From Leptospirales bacterium (GTDB lineage Bacteria; Spirochaetota; Leptospiria; Leptospirales; Leptonemataceae): DNA of 64,000 nucleotides. The stretch covers positions 1 through 64,000 of the forward strand of contig JAIBBM010000008.1 in the NCBI GenBank assembly GCA_019694685.1. Direction: 5' to 3'. The position numbers and the translations under genes are program-made. The notes under the pieces were generated by a model. The model searched no databases. It worked only from the letters and a program-made list of their open reading frames with translations, and was not told the origin of the DNA. How positions within the stretch are numbered: position 1 is the first letter of the stretch; each line of letters starts with the position of its first letter. This document shows, one piece after another, positions 1-7,738 of this stretch.

Positions 1-599
1 TGCAGCGAAGCGAAATCCTTTCCCAGAGCCGGGATGTGTTTTTGAAAGCTTCCGCTTCCGTGCCCGCGGGTTCGCAGGCAGTGGTTTCCGGAATGGATTT
101 TGAGAGAAGACTCGGGGCGATCCCTCATTTGCGAAAGATACTTTCAGATCCTCGCATTTCCGCGTTGCGAGGCCGCTTGAAAGTTTCTGATTCTGAGGTG
201 GAGACTGCGAAGAAGATCATTGAAAGCAATTTTCCAGGTCCCAGAGAGCGAGAAGAGAACCTTCGTCTTGTGGAAACGGCGTTTGGCCAGCCGCCGGAAG
301 TCACTGTAGTTCCAGCAGAGGATCTATCAGCCATGCGGCAGTCTCTGGAACAACCTTCAGAAGCAGAACGTAAAGTTCGTTATGAAGCCTTGTTGAAGCA
401 AAATCCTGCCCCGGATCGTGAGACATTCAGGCGGACGGCCACCCAGGCTCTGGGCAAGGCGCCGCAGGAAATTCTTCTCAAGAACGGAGAGACCCTGTTT
501 GGTTCGGTCTTTGGCCTGGAAGGAAAATACCAGGTCTACACTGCCCAGGGCATTCGAGTCGTAGATCAGGATCAAGTGGAAGAAATTCGATTCGAGTGA
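1..599 (+). CDS. 3' part of an unrecognised protein, cut by the left edge
   Basis: The reading frame is open to the first base of the window, so the start lies outside; a GTG at 36 is only the first possible start codon inside. The visible part is hydrophilic with no membrane segment. The last 40 or so residues form a compact beta-like unit (LKNGETLFGSVFG... then YQVYTAQGIRVVD... ending VEEIRFE). I associate this pattern with the C-terminal repeats of leptospiral FecR-like and other envelope proteins, but no FecR domain can be confirmed from this fragment. Function is not assigned. The gene ends in a hairpin terminator whose loop holds the stop codon. Confidence 0.6.
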   Translation, partial: QRSEILSQSRDVFLKASASVPAGSQAVVSGMDFERRLGAIPHLRKILSDPRISALRGRLKVSDSEVETAKKIIESNFPGPREREENLRLVETAFGQPPEVTVVPAEDLSAMRQSLEQPSEAERKVRYEALLKQNPAPDRETFRRTATQALGKAPQEILLKNGETLFGSVFGLEGKYQVYTAQGIRVVDQDQVEEIRFE

Positions 600-628
600 T
601 CGAAATCGAATCGTTTCTTGTTTTTTTC
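580..628 (+). terminator. rho-independent terminator around the stop codon
   Basis: Arms at 580-595 and 600-619 pair over about 15 bases with small bulges. The loop (596-599) contains the end of the TGA stop codon. A run of seven T follows at 621-627. It should end the transcript of the left-edge gene before the lipoprotein gene. Confidence 0.7.
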
Positions 629-733
629 TATTCGCTCCGATTTTTTTTGAGAATCATCCAGGCCTTTCTCCCTACTCCATTTGAACCGGCGATCCTAAAC
701 TCCCGGCTCAAATAAGATAAGGAGGTTTAAGGA

Positions 734-2209
734 ATGAAACCAAAATTCAAATGGTGCCTGGGCTTGCTCTGCTTGCTTGCTCTGGGCTGCCAGAAATCCA
801 AAGGCGATTCCAGCTTGAGTCGACTTCTGATGCTCAGTGCAGCAGGAAGCACAATCGTCAGGCCAGCCAGCGGAGCCACGATCCAGGCCCCGACTATGAG
901 TCTCACTGTACCCCAGGGGGCGCTCGAAGAAGAAACTACGATCACCTACGAGCCAATCGACGTGCCCGCAGGGACGGATACAATTCAGCCATTGCAGGCG
1001 GCCTATAAATTTGGGCCGGAGAACCTGCAGTTCAGCAAGCCAGCCACCCTGCAAATCTGCTACGACGCTCGCAATGTGAATGAGCGCGGATTGCAGGAGA
1101 AGACGATGCAGATTCAGTACTTCGATGAAGAATCGGGTCAGTTCGTTAGCATGGGAGGAGAGGTAGACCAGGCGAGTCATTGCGTGAGCGCACCTATCTA
1201 TCACTTCTCATCTTACATTCTGACTGCACAATTGCTCTCGGCAGGCAACAACGCACCCACGATCGGTGGAGCGCAGTTCTTTCCCGGTCGGGTGATGGCG
1301 GGCCAGCCGGTCACGGTTCGAAGTACAGTGACAGACTGGGACGGTGGATCAGGGATCGCAACCGTGCGCTTCTTTTATCGCACCACTGGATCCGGCGCTG
1401 CTTTTAAGAGTGTTGTGATGATTCCGGATTCAAACGACGGTTCGGGTCAATTCTACACTGCGAAAGTTCCAGGTGCAGACGTAACTTCGGCTGGCCTTCA
1501 GTATTATATCCAGGCCTTTGATACGCTCAATGCAGGCCGCACGAATCCGGCGACCGCTCCTGTGGCTCTCGGGACTGTGCCAGGCGATACTGTGTTTGCC
1601 GCAGCTCCCATTCGTTTTCAGACTCCCGTTTCGCAGATCAGCGCGGGTTTCTCGAGAGATCTGACGGTGCAGGTGAGAGGCAATGCTTCCGCAACCTACT
1701 ATCCAGTAGCAGCAGAGACATTGACATTCGCCGGTGCCAAAGGCACGACTGCTCGCCCCACGTGGCTCAGTGCCAGATACACTGCTCAGAAGATTGGATC
1801 ATCGTTTCTAGAAGCGACGTATGGAACTCTCAATCTCTCAGTGCCGATTAACGTCTATCCAGGAGTACTCAGTCGCATTGAAGTTCTCTACAACGATGCA
1901 GTGCTTTCTGATCCGTTCAACGTAAATGCGGGTACAGTCAAGCAGCTGGATGCAGCCGGATATGATTCGTTCGACAACTTCATGTTCGTGCAGCCTGTCT
2001 TCAGCGTTGCCGGCGGTATTGGTTCGTTCGGTGGTCCTGCCAACTACGGACAGTTCACTGCAGCACCTCTGCCTGCGGACACGACCGGCACAATCACAGC
2101 GACCCTCGGAGGCGGTTTCTCCGTGACGTACAACGTGCTCGTACACGGAAGCGGAGCCAGCTGTCAGTTTGACGTGGGGCATTTTGATACGTCTTGCGTG
2201 TTCAACTAA
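734..2209 (+). CDS. ZU5-like lipoprotein with Ig-like repeats
   Basis: A 491-residue exported protein. A strong Shine-Dalgarno AAGGAGG at 719-725 sits 8 bases before the ATG. The signal peptide ends in a good lipobox (LALGC, Cys19), so it is probably anchored in the envelope and, by analogy with spirochaete lipoproteins, possibly surface exposed. Residues about 40-155 look like a ZU5-type domain: a PQGALEE element, then FGPENLQFSKPATL and a final YHFSSYIL. The rest is threonine-, serine- and glycine-rich beta sequence that looks Ig- or fibronectin-like, including a VTVRSTVTDWDGGSG stretch. No catalytic motif is visible. A structural or adhesive role is inference. Confidence 0.75.
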   Translation: MKPKFKWCLGLLCLLALGCQKSKGDSSLSRLLMLSAAGSTIVRPASGATIQAPTMSLTVPQGALEEETTITYEPIDVPAGTDTIQPLQAAYKFGPENLQFSKPATLQICYDARNVNERGLQEKTMQIQYFDEESGQFVSMGGEVDQASHCVSAPIYHFSSYILTAQLLSAGNNAPTIGGAQFFPGRVMAGQPVTVRSTVTDWDGGSGIATVRFFYRTTGSGAAFKSVVMIPDSNDGSGQFYTAKVPGADVTSAGLQYYIQAFDTLNAGRTNPATAPVALGTVPGDTVFAAAPIRFQTPVSQISAGFSRDLTVQVRGNASATYYPVAAETLTFAGAKGTTARPTWLSARYTAQKIGSSFLEATYGTLNLSVPINVYPGVLSRIEVLYNDAVLSDPFNVNAGTVKQLDAAGYDSFDNFMFVQPVFSVAGGIGSFGGPANYGQFTAAPLPADTTGTITATLGGGFSVTYNVLVHGSGASCQFDVGHFDTSCVFN

Positions 2210-2263
2210 CGTGAGAAACGATTTGCAATTTAGTATGAAAATTTAAAGAATGGGAAAAGAAAA

Positions 2264-2824
2264 ATGAAAACAACTAACAAGATCATGGAATACATTAAGA
2301 GTGGATTTTTCAAAGGCGTTGGCCTTGGAGTTGGTCTATTGACCACAAGTATCTTTGCCGCGGCAGCCGCCATCAACGTATTTTCGCCTGGTCAGGTGAT
2401 CAGTGCAGCGCAGATCAATCAGAACTTTGCAATTGCCGCTCCAGAAGGCGCCGTGATGGCTTTCTACCTGACCAGTTGCCCGGATGGTTGGGCGCCAGCA
2501 GACGGTACAAATGGAACTCCAGATCTGCGCGGTCAGTTCATTCGCGGTCGCGATGATGTGGGAACCGGTCCGGCCGGCATGGATCCAGATGGAAGTCGCG
2601 TCATTGGGGCGCTGCAGGCCGACGCATTCCAGGGTCACGTGCATCAATCCAGAGTCTGGCTAGGAAATCCCAACAACTTCTTGCCAGCGGGAGGGCTTCA
2701 GGAGCTTTCCAAGGATGGACCTACAGGTGGCCCAATGTCAGACGGAGTGAATGGCACACCTCGCACTGCAAATGAAACACGTCCCAAGAACGTAGCGCTC
2801 ACCTACTGCATGCGTAAGAACTGA
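2264..2824 (+). CDS. secreted tail-collar-like (microcystin-dependent-type) protein
   Basis: A 186-residue protein with a signal peptide ending near the alanine run at residues 31-36. A short FSPGQVISAAQINQNF element follows, then a phage-tail-collar-like domain from about residue 60: CPDGWAPADG, GTPDLRGQFIRGRD, GHVHQS and the terminal RPKNVALTYCMR. These are classic marks of the collar / microcystin-dependent-protein family. No structural phage genes lie nearby, and an export signal is not expected of a phage tail protein, so this looks like a host envelope protein that uses the fold. It lies 54 bases after the ZU5-like lipoprotein gene on the same strand and may be co-transcribed with it. 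Function unknown. Confidence 0.7.
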   Translation: MKTTNKIMEYIKSGFFKGVGLGVGLLTTSIFAAAAAINVFSPGQVISAAQINQNFAIAAPEGAVMAFYLTSCPDGWAPADGTNGTPDLRGQFIRGRDDVGTGPAGMDPDGSRVIGALQADAFQGHVHQSRVWLGNPNNFLPAGGLQELSKDGPTGGPMSDGVNGTPRTANETRPKNVALTYCMRKN

Positions 2825-2877
2825 GTTTATGAATGAAGTTTGCAAGGCGAGGTGACTCGCTTTGCTAAATCAAAATC

Positions 2878-2915
2878 AAGACTCTTGCGCGGATGTGCGA
2901 GAGTCTTCTTGTTTT
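2878..2915. terminator. bidirectional terminator between convergent genes
   Basis: Stem arms AAGACTCT (2878-2885) and AGAGTCTT (2900-2907) enclose a 14-base loop. The + strand continues into CTTGTTTT; the - strand continues into TTGATTTTGATTT. It lies between the collar-like gene and the stop codon of the SET gene. Confidence 0.65.
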
Positions 2916-3327
2916 ACGAACGCTGAATTCCAGCCAGTTTCTCATCCGCGCTTTCGTCAAAATCGTAGTAGTTGCATGTGATTTCTTCACCGGCTGCAAT
3001 ATCGCGCAGCGCATGAGTGTCTGCACCTTTCTCATATGTGTTGGGAGTGTCACTGTGATTGGCAAATCGATCATCATCGAGGGACACAACACGGATTCCC
3101 GATCGTTTGAAAGAATAGTGGCGAAGAAATTCTTTCTGGAGCGGGCCAAGTTTCTCGTACTCTTCTGCAGTGAAGGTTTGTTCAAACTTCGCAGTCCATT
3201 CGTAGATGATCTGATCTTTGGAAATGTCTTCCGCCGCAAACAGCCCCAGGCCGGCTATCTGACTGGGGCGGACGCTGGTTCGAACTCGTAGCACGCTTCT
3301 TCTCGTCAGCCCCCTGGTTGTGCGCAA
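2914..3327 (-). CDS. small SET-domain protein (putative lysine methyltransferase)
   Basis: A 137-residue protein that is nearly all SET domain. It opens with SQIAGLGLFAAEDI, the usual first strand region where the G-x-G pattern helps bind S-adenosylmethionine. It contains the NHSDTPNT motif that matches the NHS/NPN pseudoknot element, and ends with GEEITCNYYDFDE, equivalent to the GEELTxDY motif with the catalytic tyrosine. No pre-SET or post-SET cysteine cluster is seen. Stand-alone bacterial SET proteins of this size are known but their substrates mostly are not. The N-terminal arginine-rich stretch may be partly untranslated if a later start is used. Confidence 0.85.
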   Translation of the reverse strand: MRTTRGLTRRSVLRVRTSVRPSQIAGLGLFAAEDISKDQIIYEWTAKFEQTFTAEEYEKLGPLQKEFLRHYSFKRSGIRVVSLDDDRFANHSDTPNTYEKGADTHALRDIAAGEEITCNYYDFDESADEKLAGIQRS

Positions 3328-3520
3328 TCATAAAACTACGATTTCGCTATTGTGTCCCTGGCACATTTTCTGTTTTTGTTTGCGGCCGCGCCAACCAGGG
3401 AAAGAATCTCAGAACCCGGTATGAGACATAATGCAAGTTATCGGAACCGGAGTGTTTTGAACAAGCTGGATGCATGCAAATTCTTGATGCCTTGCAGGCA
3501 TGCCCCTGGACTGTCGTGGC

Positions 3521-4327
3521 ATGCGACAGGCACTCCTTGTTTTCTTAAGCTTCCTTTGTTGCAACGCTCCCAGGAGCGCACCTTTGAATCCTCCTGCTGC
3601 CGGTCTTTCCACCGTAGATGTGGGCGGAGTGCCTTGCGATGTTTTTGTTCCAGACGCACCCGTGGGAACGGTTCTGGTTTTGCCAGGCTGGAATTTTGAC
3701 AGAGGATCGTGGAGAAAAAACTCAAGCATTGAGGAACAGGCACGCAAGCATCATCTCATTCTGATTTTGCCGGATATGCTCAAAACTCTCTACGAGACAT
3801 CTTACTACCCTGAAACAACTCTGCGATGGAACAAGACCCCGGGCTCTCAGTTCATTCATGATACTCTCATTCCGGAGATGCAGAAACGTTATTCGCTCTT
3901 GATGCCCGGGCAAAGGAACTTCGTTCTGGGTCTGTCCACCGGAGGACGTGGTGTGGCTATGACCATACTTGAGAATCCTAAACTATTTGCAGCGGGTGCT
4001 GCTTTCTCTGGAGACTATGCCCAGGAGAGAATGCCAGGAGAAGCAATCAATGCCGCAATCTGGGGACCGTATGCACTGTTTCCGGATCGATGGAAAGGCC
4101 GCGATAACCCTGCCCGACGCGCTTCAGAATGGCAGACTCCTATTTATCTGGCACATGGTCTGGACGATCGTGTGGTTCCACCGGACCAAACCCAGATGTT
4201 CGGAGATCTTTTGTCCGCACGCGATAAGACACTCGTTGAGGTGCATTTGAAAGCTGGCTACGGCCATGACTATCGCTTCTGGGATTCTCAACTAGCTCCG
4301 GCTTTCGAATTTTTTTCCAGGCATTGA
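3521..4327 (+). CDS. exported alpha/beta-hydrolase (esterase-like)
   Basis: About 268 residues from the Met at 3521. An in-frame ATG at 3500 is possible, but the later start places a basic residue directly before the hydrophobic stretch ALLVFLSFLCCNAP, which looks like a signal peptide. The double cysteine may be a relaxed spirochaete lipobox. Alpha/beta-hydrolase marks: VLPGWNFDRGSW for the oxyanion region, the nucleophile elbow GLSTGG, the acid in HGLDDRVVP and the histidine in GYGHDYRFW. The pattern is closest to the esterase-D/feruloyl-esterase-like group. It ends 6 bases before the Mla-type operon, so co-transcription is likely. Substrate unknown. Confidence 0.75.
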   Translation: MRQALLVFLSFLCCNAPRSAPLNPPAAGLSTVDVGGVPCDVFVPDAPVGTVLVLPGWNFDRGSWRKNSSIEEQARKHHLILILPDMLKTLYETSYYPETTLRWNKTPGSQFIHDTLIPEMQKRYSLLMPGQRNFVLGLSTGGRGVAMTILENPKLFAAGAAFSGDYAQERMPGEAINAAIWGPYALFPDRWKGRDNPARRASEWQTPIYLAHGLDDRVVPPDQTQMFGDLLSARDKTLVEVHLKAGYGHDYRFWDSQLAPAFEFFSRH

Positions 4328-4333
4328 ACTGCG

Positions 4334-5440
4334 ATGTCTGTTCGTTTTGAAGTTTCTGGAGATTCTCTTCGCATCACATTCGACGGCCCCCTCACCTTCG
4401 AGACTGCCGGAAGCATGTTTCCAGAGATTATGCACAAATTGAAGACTGGTGTGCGCGGGATCTCTGTGGACGCTCACCGGGTGGACGCTATGGACACGGC
4501 GGGGGCTGCCCTCCTCATTCATCTAGAGAAGCATCAATCTACCCTCGACCTGCCTTTTGAAATAGTTGGCCTGGCAGAATCGTATAGGAAACTATATCAT
4601 CTGTTCGATCGTGCAATCCTGGAACAAACCTGGGAAGACGAAGAGATCAGGTGGCACTTTGATGCGATTGGAAGGCGTACGGTCAGTCTCTGGGAAAAAG
4701 TGAAGGAATTCACTGCCTTTTGTGGCGAGTTGTTTGTGGCTCTGATGAAATCTATTAGCAATCCTTCGCGCATCCGATGGAAAGATGTATTCATCACCTG
4801 CGAAAGCGCTGGAGTCGGGGCACTTCCTCTGATTGGGATGATTGGGTTTTTGATCGGGTTGATTCTTGCGTTTCAATCTGCCATTCCCATGCGTCGATTT
4901 GGCGCAGAGATATTCGTCGCAAATCTGATTGGTCTTTCTATGATTCGCGAACTAGGACCGCTCATGACTTCCGTGATCCTTGCCGGGCGATCTGGTTCTG
5001 CGTTTGCCGCGGAAATCGGAACGATGCGAATCAATGAGGAGATCGATGCGATTGTAACGATGGGATTCGATCCCATGAAATTCCTGGTGGTTCCGCGCAT
5101 CATCGCATCGTTGATCGTCGCACCACTCCTTACTTTATTCTTTCAACTCGCGGGACTCGCGGGTGGTGCGGTTGTGATGCTATCGCTTGGCTTTCCTTTT
5201 GTAACCTACGTGCAGCAGGTACAATCCGCCGCCGCCACTTCCGATCTTCTGGGAGCCCTTTTCAAGGTAACGGTTTTCGGCGTGCTGATCGCGGCGATCG
5301 GATGCTACCGTGGTCTTGAGACAAAGGCCGGCGCCAGTGCGGTGGGAGCTTCGACGACCAGTGCTGTAGTCAGCGGAATCATTTTGATCGCAGTTTTTGA
5401 CGGGATCTTTGCCGTGATATTCTATTTTATGGGATGGTGA
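4334..5440 (+). CDS. mlaE: MlaE-type lipid ABC transporter permease with N-terminal STAS domain
   Basis: Permease of an MCE/Mla-type system that moves phospholipids between the membranes. Residues about 1-95 form a STAS-like domain (the equivalent of a separate MlaB) with MDTAG at 53-57. The permease fills about 130-368 with five or six membrane segments and the family motif ELGPLMTSVILAGRSG (from 206) through EIGTMRINEEIDA (227-239). With STAS fused here, no separate mlaB is needed, and none is present. The start lies 6 bases after the hydrolase stop. It overlaps the ATPase gene by 7 bases. Confidence 0.92.
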   Translation: MSVRFEVSGDSLRITFDGPLTFETAGSMFPEIMHKLKTGVRGISVDAHRVDAMDTAGAALLIHLEKHQSTLDLPFEIVGLAESYRKLYHLFDRAILEQTWEDEEIRWHFDAIGRRTVSLWEKVKEFTAFCGELFVALMKSISNPSRIRWKDVFITCESAGVGALPLIGMIGFLIGLILAFQSAIPMRRFGAEIFVANLIGLSMIRELGPLMTSVILAGRSGSAFAAEIGTMRINEEIDAIVTMGFDPMKFLVVPRIIASLIVAPLLTLFFQLAGLAGGAVVMLSLGFPFVTYVQQVQSAAATSDLLGALFKVTVFGVLIAAIGCYRGLETKAGASAVGASTTSAVVSGIILIAVFDGIFAVIFYFMGW

Positions 5441-6198
5441 TGGAAGCGAACCTGGAACCACCTTTCATTCGCGTTTCGGACCTTCGCGTTATGTACGATG
5501 GCACGACGATTCTGGAAAATGTGAATTTTGAAGTCGGACGCGGGGAAATTCTGTTTATCATTGGTGGGAGCGGTTGCGGCAAAAGTACTCTGCTCAAAAG
5601 CATGGTTGGTCTTGTAGAACCAGATCCAGGTTCTGTTGTGTTTGGTGATCGCGATCTTGTAGGTGCTACAGGTGATGATCGATCTGCCATCCTTCGCAGA
5701 TTCGGAGTGATGTATCAGGGAGGAGCATTGCTGGGCTCTCTTACATTGCTTGAAAATGTAAGACTTCCCCTGGAAGAGTATTCGGGCTTACCCGAGGAAG
5801 CTCAGGATTTGCTCGCACTCATGAAACTCAAGCTTGTGGGTCTCGAAGGTTATGATCATCACTTCCCTTCGCGCATCAGTGGAGGTATGTTGAAGCGCGC
5901 GTCCATTGCGCGCGCGATGGCGCTGGATCCTGAGATTCTATTTCTGGATGAACCGTCAGCCGGACTTGACCCTGTTACTTCGTTTGAACTGGATCGCCTG
6001 ATTTATTTTTTGTCTCGTAATCTGGGCATTACGTTCGTTATCATATCGCATGAACTCTCCAGCATCCAGAAGATCGCGGACCGCGTGATCATGCTCGACA
6101 AGTCCGCGCGAGGGATTATCGCTGTCGGAAAGCCCGGGGATCTTGCCGCGAGCACCGTTCCCCGAGTGAAACAGTTTTTCTCAAGGGGTGAGGCGTGA
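5434..6198 (+). CDS. mlaF: MlaF-type ABC transporter ATPase
   Basis: A 254-residue ATPase that drives the adjacent permease. Walker A GGSGCGKST (44-52), Q-loop at Gln95, signature ISGGMLKRA (148-156, with Met in place of the usual Gln as in MlaF/TTG2A-type ATPases), Walker B LFLDEPSAGLDP (169-180) and the switch histidine in IISHELSS. ATG at 5434 or 5440 could serve as start; both lie at the permease stop codon, so translation is probably coupled. It overlaps the MCE gene by 4 bases. Confidence 0.93.
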   Translation: MVMEANLEPPFIRVSDLRVMYDGTTILENVNFEVGRGEILFIIGGSGCGKSTLLKSMVGLVEPDPGSVVFGDRDLVGATGDDRSAILRRFGVMYQGGALLGSLTLLENVRLPLEEYSGLPEEAQDLLALMKLKLVGLEGYDHHFPSRISGGMLKRASIARAMALDPEILFLDEPSAGLDPVTSFELDRLIYFLSRNLGITFVIISHELSSIQKIADRVIMLDKSARGIIAVGKPGDLAASTVPRVKQFFSRGEA

Positions 6199-7133
6199 AA
6201 AGCAAGACCCGTTACTACAAGATCGGTTTGTTTGTTATGTCCGGATTCCTGCTACTGTCCGTTGGTCTGGTATTGCTTGGAGCCGGCTCTTTCTTCAAAA
6301 AGACCATTCGCATGGAAACGTATTTCGATGAATCCGTCCAGGGCCTGGATGTTGGTTCTGCGGTGAAGCACAGAGGAGTGCAGATCGGCACGGTGGAATC
6401 GATTGGCTTTGTGCGAAACACCTACGGGGAGTTATCCGAAGATGACTACTACAAGTATGGTAAGTACGTGCTTGTGCGAATCGCACTTACGGACCCTCTC
6501 GGTATGCGCGGTCAGGACGACACGATTCTTCAGAAAATGATTCAGGACGGTCTTCGCGTTCGCCTCACGTCACAGGGTCTGACAGGAACTGCATATCTTG
6601 AGCTGGATTATCTTCCACCGGATCAAAACAAACCACTGCCCATTGTCTGGGCTCCCAGATCTGTCTATGTCCCGAGCGCTCCGAGCACCATCACTCGCCT
6701 TTCCGCGAACATAGACCGGTTCTTTCGTAAGCTTGAGGATTCCAATGTGGAGAATCTTGCCGTGGACCTCGATCGCTTTTTAATTAGCGGCACAAAAGCC
6801 GTAGACGATGCGAAAATTCCGGAGCTGCGTGCGGAAGCGGTGGCACTTCTTGGAGAAGTGCGTAAGACAAATAATTCCTTTCGCGAACTATTGTCTTCGC
6901 CTGAAACAAAAAGCATTCCAGAAAACGTAGGCGGGTCTCTTGCGAAATTGAATCAGACTATGTCTCGCATTGATCAGCTTCTGACCAGAAATCAAAGTGA
7001 AATGGAAGAAACGCTGGAAAACCTCAAGACTGCTTCGCGCGATATGAAAGAATTGACCGGAACGGCGAAGAGATACCCTTCCCTTCTTTTGTTTGGAACG
7101 GCACCGGAAAAAAGCACGAGTTTCAGTCATTGA
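6195..7133 (+). CDS. mlaD: MCE-domain lipid-binding protein (MlaD-like)
   Basis: A 312-residue periplasmic protein held by one N-terminal membrane segment (about residues 10-30, GLFVMSGFLLLSVGLVLLG). A single MCE domain follows (about 38-150) with the typical DVGSAVKHRGVQIGTVESI pattern and RVRLTSQGLTGTAYLEL. The C-terminal part is alpha-helical, probably coiled coil (KLNQTMSRIDQLLTRNQ, then MEETLENLKTASRDMKEL), as in MCE proteins that extend toward the outer membrane. The start is GTG at 6195, overlapping the ATPase stop. Confidence 0.9.
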   Translation: MKSKTRYYKIGLFVMSGFLLLSVGLVLLGAGSFFKKTIRMETYFDESVQGLDVGSAVKHRGVQIGTVESIGFVRNTYGELSEDDYYKYGKYVLVRIALTDPLGMRGQDDTILQKMIQDGLRVRLTSQGLTGTAYLELDYLPPDQNKPLPIVWAPRSVYVPSAPSTITRLSANIDRFFRKLEDSNVENLAVDLDRFLISGTKAVDDAKIPELRAEAVALLGEVRKTNNSFRELLSSPETKSIPENVGGSLAKLNQTMSRIDQLLTRNQSEMEETLENLKTASRDMKELTGTAKRYPSLLLFGTAPEKSTSFSH

Positions 7134-7738
7134 AATACCTGGTCTTGTCATTTCTGCTTTTGCTGAGTTCTCATTGTGTGTCGGATCGCCAGTATCCGGC
7201 ACGACAATACTTCAGCCTCGACATACCCAGGAAAGGTCCTCCGGTCGCCGCACAGCCTGGAATCCTGAGAGTCAGGCGATTTCGCGTTTCGCCTCGCTTT
7301 GATACTCGAAGCCTGGTGTACAGAACCGGAGATGTGCAGTATGACACAGACTTTTACAACGAATATTTGACGGATGCAGGGGCCATGGTTTCGGAAGCGG
7401 CGCGCAACTGGCTGTTCCAGGCAGGATCTTTTGCCACGGTCGTGGATTCGTCCTCCTCTCTGAGCGAAGACTTTGTTCTAGAGGGAGTGATACAGAATCT
7501 TTCGGGTGATTTTAGATCTTCGCCTCGCGCGGAGGTATCTGTTCAACTTTTCTTGATTTCTTCTTCTGCTACAAATGGTGGCGTGGTGTTTCAGAAGCTG
7601 TACAATAGATCCATTGCGCTTCCTGAAAAATCGCCTCGTGCTCTAGTGGTGGGTCTTGGATCGGGGCTCTCTGAAATTTTCACCGAGCTAGAGACTGATA
7701 TTGTCTCCGCAGCCAGTAAGAGAACACAGCCACACTGA
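7130..7738 (+). CDS. ABC transport auxiliary lipoprotein (PqiC/DUF330-like)
   Basis: A 202-residue lipoprotein closing the MCE operon. The signal peptide ends in LLLSSHC, where Cys16 takes the place of the lipobox cysteine in this family, although His at -1 is atypical. It continues with RQYFSLD, then LRVRRFRVSPRFDTRSLVYR and YNEYLTDAGAMVSEAARNWL, the pattern of the auxiliary lipoproteins that accompany MCE and Pqi transporters. The start is TTG at 7130, overlapping the MlaD stop. The last 59 coding bases overlap the 3' end of the convergent permease gene. Confidence 0.8.
   Translation: MKYLVLSFLLLLSSHCVSDRQYPARQYFSLDIPRKGPPVAAQPGILRVRRFRVSPRFDTRSLVYRTGDVQYDTDFYNEYLTDAGAMVSEAARNWLFQAGSFATVVDSSSSLSEDFVLEGVIQNLSGDFRSSPRAEVSVQLFLISSSATNGGVVFQKLYNRSIALPEKSPRALVVGLGSGLSEIFTELETDIVSAASKRTQPH

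Noticed and set aside
2264..2824. Prophage remnant
   Set aside because: The collar-like protein has an export signal and there are no capsid, portal, terminase or integrase genes around.
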